A stretch of 64,000 nucleotides of DNA from Variovorax sp. 54 (GCF_002754375.1 NZ_PEFF01000001.1:3985501-4049500), one strand, 5' to 3'; shown: positions 54,189 through 61,987, counted from the stretch's first letter. Notes: generated by a model from the sequence alone, not told the origin. Made by a program: numbers and translations.

Positions 54189-54772
54189 TTGGCGTCGCCC
54201 TTCTTGCTGTTGTTGTTGTCGTCAGACTTGTAGTTCGTCTTGCGCCCGCGCCGGACCATCAGGCCGATGGCGCGCCCCGCGATCGCGAACGACACGATAG
54301 GCAGCCAGATCGAATACCACCAGGCCGGCAGGCCGATGCCGGGCGTGGTCTCCTCGAAGCGGTAGTCGTCCCACACCATGCGGATGCTGAGCGCGCCGAT
54401 CAGCGCGAACAAGATGGCGATCATCAGCGCGCCGAACTGGGCCAGCCGCTTGCGCCGCGCCATCGAGCCGCTTTCAGAGAAGTACTCGATGCGGATGTGC
54501 CGGTCGCGCGCTACGGCGGCCGAGCCGGCCACCAGCGCCAGCATGATCATCAGGAACACCGAGAACTCTTCCGTCCACGCGAAGGACGAGTCGGTGAAGT
54601 AGCGCACCAGCACGTTGGCGAAGGTAATGAGCGCGAGCGCGCCCATGATGAGGACCGTGAGCCAGTCTTCGATGGCGAGGGGAACCTTGGTCGGTTCGTC
54701 GGCGGCTTCGATGTCGGGGGGAAGGGGGCTGGCGGCGTCCAGCGTAGGGCCGGACTCGGGAGGAGTTGTCAT
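54185..54772 (-). CDS. TRAP transporter small permease (second system)
   Basis: A 195-residue DctQ-type protein with four predicted helices, WTEEFSVFLMIMLALVAGSAAVARDRHIRIEYF-type middle region and a hydrophilic N-terminal tail of 40 residues. The C-terminus is basic and Asn-rich (KSDDNNNSKKG). It is the first gene of this minus-strand unit; its promoter must lie in the 655-nt gap upstream. ATG 54772 follows an AGGAG-like site. Confidence 0.85.
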   Translation of the reverse strand: MTTPPESGPTLDAASPLPPDIEAADEPTKVPLAIEDWLTVLIMGALALITFANVLVRYFTDSSFAWTEEFSVFLMIMLALVAGSAAVARDRHIRIEYFSESGSMARRKRLAQFGALMIAILFALIGALSIRMVWDDYRFEETTPGIGLPAWWYSIWLPIVSFAIAGRAIGLMVRRGRKTNYKSDDNNNSKKGDAK

Positions 54773-54964
54773 CGCAGGAAGGGGCAGCTGAGGCAGGCGC
54801 CATGTCACCGGGCGGACGCCGGGACGCGATCCGTACACCTTGACAGGCGAGCAGCGCTCGATCCTAGGGGGTCAATGACCATTCATATATCGGGGGTTTC
54901 CTTAGCTGTGGCGGTGCGCTGACGGCCTCGGCTGGGGGTCCTTCGGGGCGCGTGCAAAGGACAC

Positions 54965-55032
54965 CGGGTACTCCCCTCCGCGAATGTCCCCCGCCTTCGG
55001 CTCCTCCTTGATTTCGCTGCGGGGAGCACCCG
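54965..55032. repeat. REP-like imperfect palindrome
   Basis: The 21-nt left arm (54965-54985, beginning CGGGTACTCCCC) and the right arm (55011-55032, ending GGGGAGCACCCG) are near-complementary around a 25-nt loop. It matches the style of dispersed palindromic elements in Comamonadaceae genomes. Confidence 0.55.
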
Positions 55033-55238
55033 ATGCCCTGCGCACGAGGAGTGCAGCTGTGAGGTTGGCGGTTCGACCGCTGCGGCGGATGGCAGATGGA
55101 CGTGTGTGGGGGGGGCGTACTGCTGAGCTTTCGTGAGCGACAGGCACTGGCGAAGCAGAAGTCCGAAGGGCTGGTGTCGGCTGCGGTCGACATAGACATG
55201 GCTGCGTTCAATGTTCGCTTCAGACTGGTTGTTGTCGT

Positions 55239-55258
55239 TCGTTCGATCGATCGAACGA
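55239..55258. promoter_or_regulatory. Perfect 20-bp palindrome
   Basis: TCGTTCGATC followed by its exact complement GATCGAACGA. It has the size and symmetry of a TetR- or LuxR-type operator and lies 169 nt before the serine hydrolase start. No regulator gene is adjacent. Confidence 0.5.
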
Positions 55259-55427
55259 GCAGATCGGAGGGGTGCTATCGGTCACAAGCGGCCAATCGCG
55301 AATGGCTGCTTCGGCGATGCTCTGTCCTCATTCAGAAGGTGTGGGATCGCTAGCTCGGAGGAGTAGGCGATTGACGCGCGCAGCCTTCGCTGCTTAACAT
55401 CAATGCACCTTCCACCGTCGACGTGCC

Positions 55428-56588
55428 ATGAAACGCCGTGAGTTCGTTCTTGTTGGCACTGCGCTTGCCTCACTCGGCGTGTCGGCATGCACCCATTCGA
55501 TCGGAGGCTTCGCCGCGACAACCTCGCGAGAAGATGGCGGGAACATCGCCGCGGGTGACGACGACAAGCTCGTTGACACCACCGCACTCAGCAAGATGGC
55601 CGATCGGCTTGCGGCTTCGGGCTCGAACATTCACTCCGTCCTTGTCGTGCATCGCGGTAAGCTCGTCTTCGAGCGCTACCTGCAAGGCAGCGATCAGGTG
55701 CCGACCAGCTTTTTCGGCAGCCGCGTAGAGAACATCGTCTTCAACGCCGGCACGCGCCATGCAATGAAGTCAGCGACGAAGAGCGTCGCGTCGCTCGCCG
55801 TCGGCATCGCGATCGACCGGGGGCTGATCCATGACGTCGACGAGCCGATCCTTGGCTTCTTCCCCGAACTCGCAGACCTGCGAACGCCAGAATCGGATCG
55901 CCTGTTGCTGCGGCACGCGCTAAACATGACGCTCGGCCTCGAATGGATCGAGTCGACGCCCGCCACCGGCGATCTCGCGAACGACGAAACGCGCATGTAT
56001 TTTTCGGGCGATCCGTGCCGCTACGTGCTAACGCGCCGAGCTGTGGCGGCGCCTGGGCAGCAGTTCTTCTACAGTACCGGCGCCCTAGCGCTTGTATCAG
56101 CGATTCTGCATCGGGCCACCGGCAGACCACTGGACGAGTTCGCGCGAGTGAGCCTGCTGGAGCCCCTGGGCATCTCGGGCGAAGAATGGAGCCGAATGGG
56201 CAGAGACAGCGACGCCGGTGGTGGCCTTCGCATGCGTCCGCGGGACATGGCGAAGATCGGACAGCTCGTGCTAGCGGGCGGGCGCTGGGATGGACGCCAG
56301 ATCGTGTCGAAGGGATGGATCGAAGCTTCCACCGCGTCACTCATCAAGGCAACGGACGACCAGGACTACGGCTACCTTTGGTGGAGCGGCCATGCCAGAG
56401 CGCACCGACGAACAGTCCGCTGGATCGGTGCGCTCGGTCGAGGCGGGCAATCGATCCGCATCGTGCCCGAGCTCGATCTCGTCGTCGCCGTGACGGCAGG
56501 CTACTACCAGGACTACAGCCCGCAGGCATTCAAGGTGCAGTACGGCGTGTTCAGCGATGTGCTGCAGGCTATCTCACCGTCCCAGTGA
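55428..56588 (+). CDS. Serine hydrolase of the beta-lactamase/class C family, predicted lipoprotein
   Basis: A 386-residue protein. The N-terminus has twin Arg, a hydrophobic stretch and a lipobox ending at Cys21 (GVSAC), so it should be anchored as a lipoprotein. The SxxK motif is Ser115-Ala-Thr-Lys118, the YxN position reads Tyr215-Ser-Thr217, and a GRGG segment replaces the KTG box. Family members are esterases, peptidases or carboxypeptidases more often than true beta-lactamases. It is the first gene of the accessory segment. Confidence 0.85.
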   Translation: MKRREFVLVGTALASLGVSACTHSIGGFAATTSREDGGNIAAGDDDKLVDTTALSKMADRLAASGSNIHSVLVVHRGKLVFERYLQGSDQVPTSFFGSRVENIVFNAGTRHAMKSATKSVASLAVGIAIDRGLIHDVDEPILGFFPELADLRTPESDRLLLRHALNMTLGLEWIESTPATGDLANDETRMYFSGDPCRYVLTRRAVAAPGQQFFYSTGALALVSAILHRATGRPLDEFARVSLLEPLGISGEEWSRMGRDSDAGGGLRMRPRDMAKIGQLVLAGGRWDGRQIVSKGWIEASTASLIKATDDQDYGYLWWSGHARAHRRTVRWIGALGRGGQSIRIVPELDLVVAVTAGYYQDYSPQAFKVQYGVFSDVLQAISPSQ

Positions 56589-56831
56589 CTCGGATACCGT
56601 GACTGGCGTCCGTGCTGTCAGCGCTTAATTGAACCGCGAAACATCGAGCGATCTTCGCGAAACGCCTACTACGGTGACTGGCCGCTTGGCGATGGCCCAA
56701 GTTGCACTCGCTACATCCGCTTGGGGCCCCTGGCTGAAGTTAACCTGCAGCCAACAGAAGCGTCGAAGGCTTCTGGAGCCCCTCATAATCAAAACCTGCC
56801 CCCCGCTTGTTCGAGATACCGATCTTTCGCC

Positions 56832-57314
56832 ATGGATAAATTCTTGCTGCAACAGCAGGTGCTGGAACGGCTCGCCGAAGACCTGCTGCAAGCCGAACAG
56901 GCAGTGCGGGCAGCCCATGAAACGGCGACTCACGAAGAGAACATCGCCGAAAACAAATACGACACGTTGGGACTCGAAGCCGCCTACCTGGCCACCGGCC
57001 AAGCCCGGCGCGCCGAAGCCATACGCCAGGCGATGGCCAATTGGCGCCGATTCCGCCCGCGTCCCTACGACGCCATCAAAGGCATACAGCTCGGCTCGCT
57101 GGTCTGCCTGGTCGATTCCGACGACAAGCAGCAACAGCTCTTTCTCGGCCCGGATGGGGGCAGCATGACGTTGGTCAGCGGCACTCAGCTTGTTCAGGTC
57201 ATCAGCAGCGAAGCCCCTTTGGGCAGGGCAATGCTGGGCAAATGCGAGGGTGATGAGGTGTCGATACAGGTCGCTCCCATCCGACAGCAGTTTGAGGTGC
57301 TGCGGGTTCTTTAA
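56832..57314 (+). CDS. GreA/GreB-like transcription factor
   Basis: A 160-residue protein. An N-terminal helical part with the acidic segment HEENIAENKYDTLG (the position of the Gre coiled-coil tip) is followed by a C-terminal FKBP-like domain with SEAPLGRAMLGKCEGDEV, a Gre signature. It probably binds the RNA polymerase secondary channel. ATG 56832 is preferred. No neighbouring gene explains its presence here. Confidence 0.75.
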   Translation: MDKFLLQQQVLERLAEDLLQAEQAVRAAHETATHEENIAENKYDTLGLEAAYLATGQARRAEAIRQAMANWRRFRPRPYDAIKGIQLGSLVCLVDSDDKQQQLFLGPDGGSMTLVSGTQLVQVISSEAPLGRAMLGKCEGDEVSIQVAPIRQQFEVLRVL

Positions 57315-57725
57315 GCCGCAAGCAAGTTCACGCCGAATGGGCCGAGGTCAGCAGACGTGCAGGCGTCGTGAACGTACCGGCTGATCAGCAAGGTCAGCAG
57401 TACTTGAAACCGGCCACTGGGTCGAGATGACACGGGCGCATGAATGACCGCCGCGTGGCCAAGACCGTGAACTCAGGAGGCCAGCATCACCGGCAGCAAC
57501 CGCTGCATAGCCCTCCTTCGTGTGCGGCCGCTTCAGTCTGTTGCGAGGCAGGCCTGCACGCCTGGCTATCTCGCGAATGCACAACCAATCATTTCATTTG
57601 CATCTTTTACTCAGGGCAAATTGGCCGGCGCATCATGCCTTGTGCATGTCGTACTGATGCACTTTGGGTCTCGGCTCGACCCACCCGGCCGCTCCGGTAT
57701 CCAACTACTTCAATTGGAGACCCAA
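57315..57725. other. Intergenic region with a possible transposase remnant
   Basis: 411 nt without an intact gene. The minus strand holds a short stretch resembling an IS21-type helix-turn-helix (see 57480-57584). The rest shows no recognisable feature except the promoter expected for the SnoaL-like gene. Confidence 0.4.
57480..57584 (-). pseudogene. Possible IS21 IstA-type helix-turn-helix remnant
   Basis: The minus strand reads CIREIARRAGLPRNRLKR, close to the SIREIARRTGLSRNT motif at the start of IS21-family transposases, then loses resemblance. It would be a decayed trace of a mobile element; the similarity is short and may be chance. Confidence 0.3.
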
Positions 57726-58289
57726 ATGAAAAAATTCATTCCCAGCGCCATCGCCAGCCTCCTGATCGCAGGGGCAATTTTTCCGGCCGCCGCCAAGGAG
57801 AAAGTCGTCGACCGGAGCATCACGGAAGCGGAAGTCCTGGGGGCCCAGCAGGCCTGGTGCAAGGCGCTGGTCGACATCAGCGCCGCGAATTCCAGCGGAG
57901 GGCAGCCGGCCGCCAGGGCGCTGGCCGAGAAGGTCATCGACAGCGCCTACGCCTACCAGCTGGGCGCAGTGCTGTTCAAGCCGACGCTCACGACATCGCC
58001 GCAGACCTTCCGCACCGCTCGCGACGGCGCGCTGGCGTACTTCGTGGGCGGCAACCCTGCCTTTCCCAACGACACCGGCTTCGCCCTGAAGGGCTGGACT
58101 AAATGCGAGATTGCCAACAGTGCCGTGCTCATCCACGGCGACGTGGCCAGCACGCTGGGTAACGTGCTGTTCACCGACCCGGACGGCAAGGTCACCACGG
58201 TCGACAAGACCTGGACTTTCGTGAAGGACGGTGCCGGCAAGCTGCGCATCGTCGTGCATCACTCGTCGCTGCCGTACGCTGGCCGTTGA
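57726..58289 (+). CDS. Secreted SnoaL/NTF2-like domain protein
   Basis: A 187-residue protein with a signal peptide (MKKFIPSAIASLLIAGAIFPAAA) and a domain with ITEAEVLGAQQAWCKALV, FVGGNPAFPNDTGFALKGW and DKTWTFVKD, as in small SnoaL/DUF4440-like proteins found near nuclear-transport-factor-2 folds. It is probably periplasmic. No catalytic residues can be assigned with confidence. Confidence 0.7.
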   Translation: MKKFIPSAIASLLIAGAIFPAAAKEKVVDRSITEAEVLGAQQAWCKALVDISAANSSGGQPAARALAEKVIDSAYAYQLGAVLFKPTLTTSPQTFRTARDGALAYFVGGNPAFPNDTGFALKGWTKCEIANSAVLIHGDVASTLGNVLFTDPDGKVTTVDKTWTFVKDGAGKLRIVVHHSSLPYAGR

Positions 58290-58457
58290 ACACCGCGTTC
58301 GAGTGCAGCAGACATTGGGTCAGCTTTGACAAGGCGCCAAGCAAATCAGGGTAGATAGAGCCTCCATCCACAGTTCGCTGAAATCGCGCAGCGACGGAGG
58401 CTCCAGTTGCTGTCGAGCGGCAGTGGCCAGCGTGGCTGAACGCGTGCCTGTCTTGGG

Positions 58458-58967
58458 CTAGTAGGCGCCCATGTAGTCGCGCTTGCCGATCTCAATACCG
58501 TTGTGACGCAAGATGGCATAGGTCGTGGTCACGTGGAAGAAAAACTGCGGCAGTCCATAGTGCAGAAGATATGCGCCTGCGGTCAGCTTCTTTTCCTTGG
58601 GGGTGCCGGGGCGCAAGACGATCTCGCGGCTCTCGCTTGAATCAAATTGCTCAGACGTGAAGGAGCCGATATGGGCCAAAGCTTTGGCGATCAACGCTTG
58701 CAGGTCGGCGAAGCTGACCTCAGTGTCGGGCCAGGACGGTATCTCGGCACCAGCCAGGCGGGAGGCAATGCCCTTGGAGAAGTCTGCGGCGATCTGTACC
58801 TGACGCAGTAGCGGAAACATGTCAGGGAACAGCCGCGCCTGCAGCAGCGCATTGGGATCGATATTCTTCTGCGTCGCCTGGTCTTCGGCCTTCTTGAGCA
58901 CGTCGGACAGGGCGCGCAGCATCTGCTGCATGACGGGAACGGAGGCGTTGTAGAGCGGGCTGGTCAT
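58458..58967 (-). CDS. DUF1993 domain protein
   Basis: A 169-residue protein starting SPLYNASVPVMQQMLRALSDVL, with LFPDMFPLLRQVQIAADFSKG and LHYGLPQFFFHVTTTYAILRHNG, matching the DUF1993 family of DinB-like four-helix proteins. The function is unknown. It stands alone on the minus strand within the accessory segment. Confidence 0.85.
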   Translation of the reverse strand: MTSPLYNASVPVMQQMLRALSDVLKKAEDQATQKNIDPNALLQARLFPDMFPLLRQVQIAADFSKGIASRLAGAEIPSWPDTEVSFADLQALIAKALAHIGSFTSEQFDSSESREIVLRPGTPKEKKLTAGAYLLHYGLPQFFFHVTTTYAILRHNGIEIGKRDYMGAY

Positions 58968-59405
58968 AGTGAGTTCACTTCTAAAATTGGGCACGATGGC
59001 CGGAGTTGGCGTGGCAGAGGCCCTGCCGACCATGTAAGGCTAACAGCACAGGGCGAACTGAATCGCCCCGGCCTTTGTGGCCAGCTTTTCTTCCCGCTGG
59101 TAGTCGGAGCAGCCGCGTTGAAGGGCAGTTCACTGGCAAGAAGCGGACGTCAATTGCAGACGCACGACAGACCGCGATCGCTGCAAAGCAGTCGGTCGAC
59201 CTCTCGCATCGAAGGACCGCATCGGGCCCCTTCGCGAAGGCAGAGCCACCGGCTACAGTCGGCCAGGAGCAGTCGGTGGCTCTTAGGTAAAGCGGACACT
59301 CAACGTCGGAGTTGACCGGTGCGCAGTGGCGTTGCTCCGCAAGACGTATGTTCACGTACACAGCCTGCGGCGCAAAGCCGCTGCGTGTCCGTGTCGAACG
59401 ACCTG
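58968..59405. other. Intergenic region with attC site and two repeat copies
   Basis: 438 nt without a gene. It holds most of the attC site (59298-59411) and two minus-orientation matches to the short repeat seen between the array genes: 59132-59151 (GACGTCCGCTTCTTGCCAGT on the minus strand) and a partial one at 59259-59276. Confidence 0.55.
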
Positions 59406-59411
59406 TTAGAC
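59298..59411 (-). repeat. Integron attC recombination site (59-base element)
   Basis: Read on the minus strand, it starts with R'' GTCTAAC (RYYYAAC) and ends with R' GTTGAGT (GTTRRRY). The inner L boxes GTTCGAC and GGTCAAC lie 5 and 6 nt from them, the asymmetry expected of attC. The arms continue as an imperfect dyad (CGCAGCGGCTTTGCGCCGC against a near-matching partner). The site is 114 nt, within the known range. The GNAT stop codon TAA lies inside R''. Confidence 0.75.
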
Positions 59412-59966
59412 CACACTCGTTGTACTCCACTGAGCCTTAAGCAAAGCATATTGCAGAAGGTCGTGGTGCCGGCCTGCCCAGTACCCTGCATCCCGTTGAT
59501 GCCCCTCTTGCAGAAAGCCAAGCGTTGCGAGCAATGCCAGAGACGCCTTGTTGTCAGGGTGTACCTGCGCCTCGATTCGATTTAGTTGCACCTCTCGGAA
59601 CCCCCACGTGATAACTGCTTCTAGCGCTTCTCTTACGTATCCGCGCCCCTGATGCGCCGGAGCGATTTCGTATCCGACTACGCAGGATCTCCAGTTTCGA
59701 TTCCAGCGAAACAGGCCGCACGTACCAATCAGTCCTGGTCGGTCTTTCAGCTCCATGGCCCAGCGCGCTCCAGAAACCGGCTCTTTCCGCCAGCTCGCAA
59801 ACGTAGCGACTAGCTTCCTGGCGTCGTCAAGATTGGGAATCGGATCCGACCCGAACCATCGCATGTGCTCGTGGTCACCATGGATTTGAAGGAGACTTTC
59901 CGCATCCGATTCCAGAATCTCGCGCAGGGTGAGTCGGGATGTCTCGAGCGTTGGGTAGTCGACCAT
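59406..59966 (-). CDS. GNAT acetyltransferase (RimJ/RimL-like) in a gene cassette
   Basis: A 186-residue N-acetyltransferase with LETSRLTLREILESDAESLL, the acetyl-CoA loop region GYEIAPAHQGRGYVREAL and NRIEAQVHPDNKASLALLATLGF, as in RimL-type enzymes. The start ATG 59966 lies 12 nt after a GTTAGAC box, and the stop TAA is inside the GTCTAAC box of an attC site. Both are hallmarks of an integron cassette gene. The target (protein N-terminus, drug or amine) is unknown. Confidence 0.85.
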   Translation of the reverse strand: MVDYPTLETSRLTLREILESDAESLLQIHGDHEHMRWFGSDPIPNLDDARKLVATFASWRKEPVSGARWAMELKDRPGLIGTCGLFRWNRNWRSCVVGYEIAPAHQGRGYVREALEAVITWGFREVQLNRIEAQVHPDNKASLALLATLGFLQEGHQRDAGYWAGRHHDLLQYALLKAQWSTTSVV

Positions 59967-60346
59967 GAGTTGCCTGCGGTCTAACGTTTGACATGAGAGG
60001 CGGCGCCCGGCTTTCCGGGTGATGTATCTCGCAAACCTTGCGAAACAAACTGGACCGTGCGAGATATTCTGGACACTCATTCCTCCTGTAAGTGGCTTGC
60101 GGCCTGAATTTGCACAGGGATGCCTGTTTAAAACCCAGGTACAAAAATCCGCTAAACCCGGCAAGTGTGAAGTCAGCAAACTATAGCGTTGCCCGTAGAC
60201 AGGGACCGGGCCCGCCGACTGTACGTTCGGGCACCGATCAATCCGTTTTGAATCAAGGGCCGCTTTTGGGAAGAGGCCCCGTAGTCGGCTCAGGGCCCAA
60301 AGCCGCCGGTCGCCTTGCTCCAAAGCGGGCACTGCGACACAAGACC
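59967..60346. other. Intergenic region between the GNAT cassette and the small-gene array
   Basis: 380 nt with no accepted gene. It contains the half attC core and a diverged repeat copy near 60254-60270. A frame joined to the GNAT gene, beginning with a GGAGG site near 60075, could extend that protein by 36 residues but is judged less likely because it would read through the attC. Confidence 0.45.
59979..59999 (-). repeat. Half attC core site upstream of the GNAT gene
   Basis: On the minus strand the sequence ends ...CATGTCAAACGTTAGAC, an L box, a 6-nt spacer and an R' GTTAGAC box, 12 nt before the GNAT start. The partner half is not found upstream, so this is either a decayed attC or the scar of a recombination. 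Confidence 0.5.
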
Positions 60347-60733
60347 CTATTCGATTCCCACCGGCAAGCCAGACGCGCCATCCATCTTGCTGATGCGCCA
60401 GCGTCCTGGGTCATCGCGCTCAAAATCGATGTTGAAGTCAAAGCTCGAATTGACGCTAAGCAACAAGACACAAAACGCTTGTTCAGCGGAGCCCATTCGC
60501 TCGCGCAACGCCCAGGCCAATTCGCTCATTCGATTGAAGAACTCTGAGTTCCTCAACGCGGACAACAAGCTGATGTTGGCTCCGGCGACGTATGAAGCGT
60601 TCGACCCCGTCTTCAAGTGGTCCGCCTCGAATCTGAAGAATGCTCGGCTCCACCCCGGAACGTCACGCTGGAGCAAGTCCATGAAGGTCTTGGCCATCTC
60701 AACAACGATTTCGTCGCTACTCTGATTTGTCAT
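60347..60733 (-). CDS. Small hypothetical protein, possibly immunity-like
   Basis: A 128-residue acidic protein with MAKTFMDLLQRDVPGWSRAFFRFEAD and the end FNIDFERDDPGRWRISKMDG. I do not recognise a family with certainty; the shape (acidic, single domain, FDFEDP-like end) recalls YezG/DUF600-type immunity proteins. It is followed downstream by the GNAT cassette region and preceded by a repeat copy. Confidence 0.5.
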   Translation of the reverse strand: MTNQSSDEIVVEMAKTFMDLLQRDVPGWSRAFFRFEADHLKTGSNASYVAGANISLLSALRNSEFFNRMSELAWALRERMGSAEQAFCVLLLSVNSSFDFNIDFERDDPGRWRISKMDGASGLPVGIE

Positions 60734-60758
60734 TTGGGTTCGGTGCGAATGGGTAGCT

Positions 60759-60778
60759 CAATGTCCGGTCATGGCCGA
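60759..60778 (+). repeat. Array repeat copy 1
   Basis: CAATGTCCGGTCATGGCCGA, in the gap between the genes at 60347-60733 and 60818-61102. It matches the array consensus GAARGTCCGSTYCTGGCCGA at most positions. Confidence 0.6.
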
Positions 60779-60817
60779 ACTCGGCCGCAGTAACGAGGCG
60801 AGTCCATGAGTGCCCCT

Positions 60818-61102
60818 TCACGTGTCCCGCCTCCACACTCTGGTGACGTTCATGGTTTCATCCAGTTCGACCCAGAGGAGCGTGTTTGGCATGTGAAGAC
60901 CTGCCGGAAATTTGACTGCGGGCACATCACGCGGAGCACCGCTAGCAGCAAGTCCATTCCCAGGATGCAGAAGGATCCGTATCTCCCCCTTCGTCAGCGA
61001 TCCGAAGACGACGGCAGGAACCTTTTTCAGCCAATCGGCCGGGTACTTCTCTTCTGCGATCAAATGGTCCTCCTCGCCCCTATTCAATACATCGATTTGC
61101 AA
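60818..61102 (-). CDS. Small hypothetical protein with a doubtful start
   Basis: A frame of 94 residues starting at TTG 61102, because no ATG or GTG is available; the first conserved-looking residues are QIDVLNRGEEDHLIAEEKYPADW. The family is not recognised. The missing standard start directly after a repeat copy hints that the 5' end was lost or rearranged at the repeat. It could be a pseudogene. Confidence 0.45.
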   Translation of the reverse strand: MQIDVLNRGEEDHLIAEEKYPADWLKKVPAVVFGSLTKGEIRILLHPGNGLAASGAPRDVPAVKFPAGLHMPNTLLWVELDETMNVTRVWRRDT

Positions 61103-61111
61103 CGCACCCGC

Positions 61112-61131
61112 GAAGGTCGGCTTCTGGCCGC
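61112..61131 (+). repeat. Array repeat copy 2
   Basis: GAAGGTCGGCTTCTGGCCGC, filling most of the 36-nt gap between the genes at 60818-61102 and 61139-61513. Confidence 0.65.
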
Positions 61132-61138
61132 ATTCTGC

Positions 61139-61513
61139 CTATTGAGCAGCGATGCACGCCACAGCCGTTGCGGCCGTGGCTACGACGGAGTGCCATTCGG
61201 GAAGCTCGATGTACTCTGCATCGGAAAGCTTGGTGCCGTGCTTTGCGAAGACGGCTTCAATCGACGCAACTACCGCTGTAACTGTATCTGCCTCTGATGC
61301 ATCTTTGAGAATCCAGCCGATGGTCGAGTGGGGGTCAGATGCAAGCGCCGTATCGTCAAACAGAAAGTGCACGGCGTAGTCAAACTCGTCATGCTGCACG
61401 CCATCTTCGAGCAGTTGATCGACCCACACACGGCGCTGATACTGCGGGTCGGCGAGGCCCTGCAGGTACTCGATGAGTTCCTGCCGCATTTCGGGATAGG
61501 TAATGTGGTTCAT
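61139..61513 (-). CDS. SCO4402-family protein
   Basis: A 124-residue protein with LIEYLQGLADPQYQRRVWVDQLLED, DYAVHFLFDDTALASDP and IGWILKDASEAD, closely matching the SCO4402 family of unknown function found in scattered bacteria. Its end runs straight into a repeat copy, and its start lies 57 nt from the divergent SUKH gene. The small orphan context suggests a mobile cassette gene. Confidence 0.75.
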   Translation of the reverse strand: MNHITYPEMRQELIEYLQGLADPQYQRRVWVDQLLEDGVQHDEFDYAVHFLFDDTALASDPHSTIGWILKDASEADTVTAVVASIEAVFAKHGTKLSDAEYIELPEWHSVVATAATAVACIAAQ

Positions 61514-61524
61514 GAGAACTTGTT

Positions 61525-61544
61525 GAAGGTCCGCTTCTGGCCGA
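61525..61544 (+). repeat. Array repeat copy 3 (closest to consensus)
   Basis: GAAGGTCCGCTTCTGGCCGA, between the divergent SCO4402 and SUKH genes. Confidence 0.7.
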
Positions 61545-61569
61545 ATCGCGTCATGGTAGCTTCAGCAGG

Positions 61570-61980
61570 ATGCATCCCACGTCCCGCGTGCTCATTTTGA
61601 AGCTCTGGTCGGCTCGACCACAGGAAATCCGGTATGTGCCCGCCACCGAAGACGCCCTGAGCTCCTTCGAGAAGGAATTTGGCCCGATTCCACAAGACTT
61701 TCGCTGGTTCCTCGCCTCGTGCGGCGGTGGGGTCGTCGGCAGCGAATGGGTCGATGGAATCGAACAGCTCGCCGGCTCACACCGAAAGCACTTGCGAGAG
61801 CGAACGGCCGGCGAGTGGAAGGCGGATTTCTTTCTCATCGGATGGGATGGCGCAGGGAACCCCTTCGGCATCAACCCCGCGACTGGTGAGCTTGTAGCTG
61901 AGCTCGAGGGAAGCGATAAGGAAGTGCGGCTGCTATCGCCGTCGATTGAAGCCTTCTTACTGAAGGGCATCATCGCTTGA
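61570..61980 (+). CDS. SMI1/KNR4 (SUKH) family protein
   Basis: A 136-residue protein with LSSFEKEFGPIPQDFRWFLASCGGG and DFFLIGWDGAGNPFGINPATGELVAE, the core of the SUKH superfamily. In bacteria these proteins are often immunity factors against toxins delivered by neighbours, or lone orphans. No toxin gene is adjacent here. ATG 61570 follows CAGCAGG. Confidence 0.82.
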   Translation: MHPTSRVLILKLWSARPQEIRYVPATEDALSSFEKEFGPIPQDFRWFLASCGGGVVGSEWVDGIEQLAGSHRKHLRERTAGEWKADFFLIGWDGAGNPFGINPATGELVAELEGSDKEVRLLSPSIEAFLLKGIIA

Positions 61981-61987
61981 GCGTGCG

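Larger units (their letters stand above)
54773..55427. other. Long intergenic region at the edge of the accessory segment
   Basis: 655 nt with no convincing gene. It contains a REP-like palindrome (54965-55032) and a perfect 20-bp palindrome (55239-55258), and should hold the promoter of the second TRAP unit. A short 85-residue frame at 55096-55353 shows no family resemblance and is not accepted as a gene. Confidence 0.5.

Noticed and set aside
55096..55353. An 85-residue plus frame in the 54.8-55.4 kb gap
   Set aside because: No family resemblance, and it spans the 20-bp palindrome; composition is not convincing for a gene.
58981..59430. A minus frame of 149 residues rich in Cys and Arg
   Set aside because: It is the translation of the attC site and repeat copies, not a protein gene.
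59967..60332. An N-terminal extension of the GNAT protein
   Set aside because: A good ribosome site exists near 60075, but the added residues would translate the half attC; the cassette-type start at 59966 fits the family length better.
60806..61297. A plus-strand frame starting MSAPSRVPPP across the small-gene array
   Set aside because: It overlaps two minus-strand frames and a repeat copy; the minus-strand SCO4402 match is clear and takes precedence.
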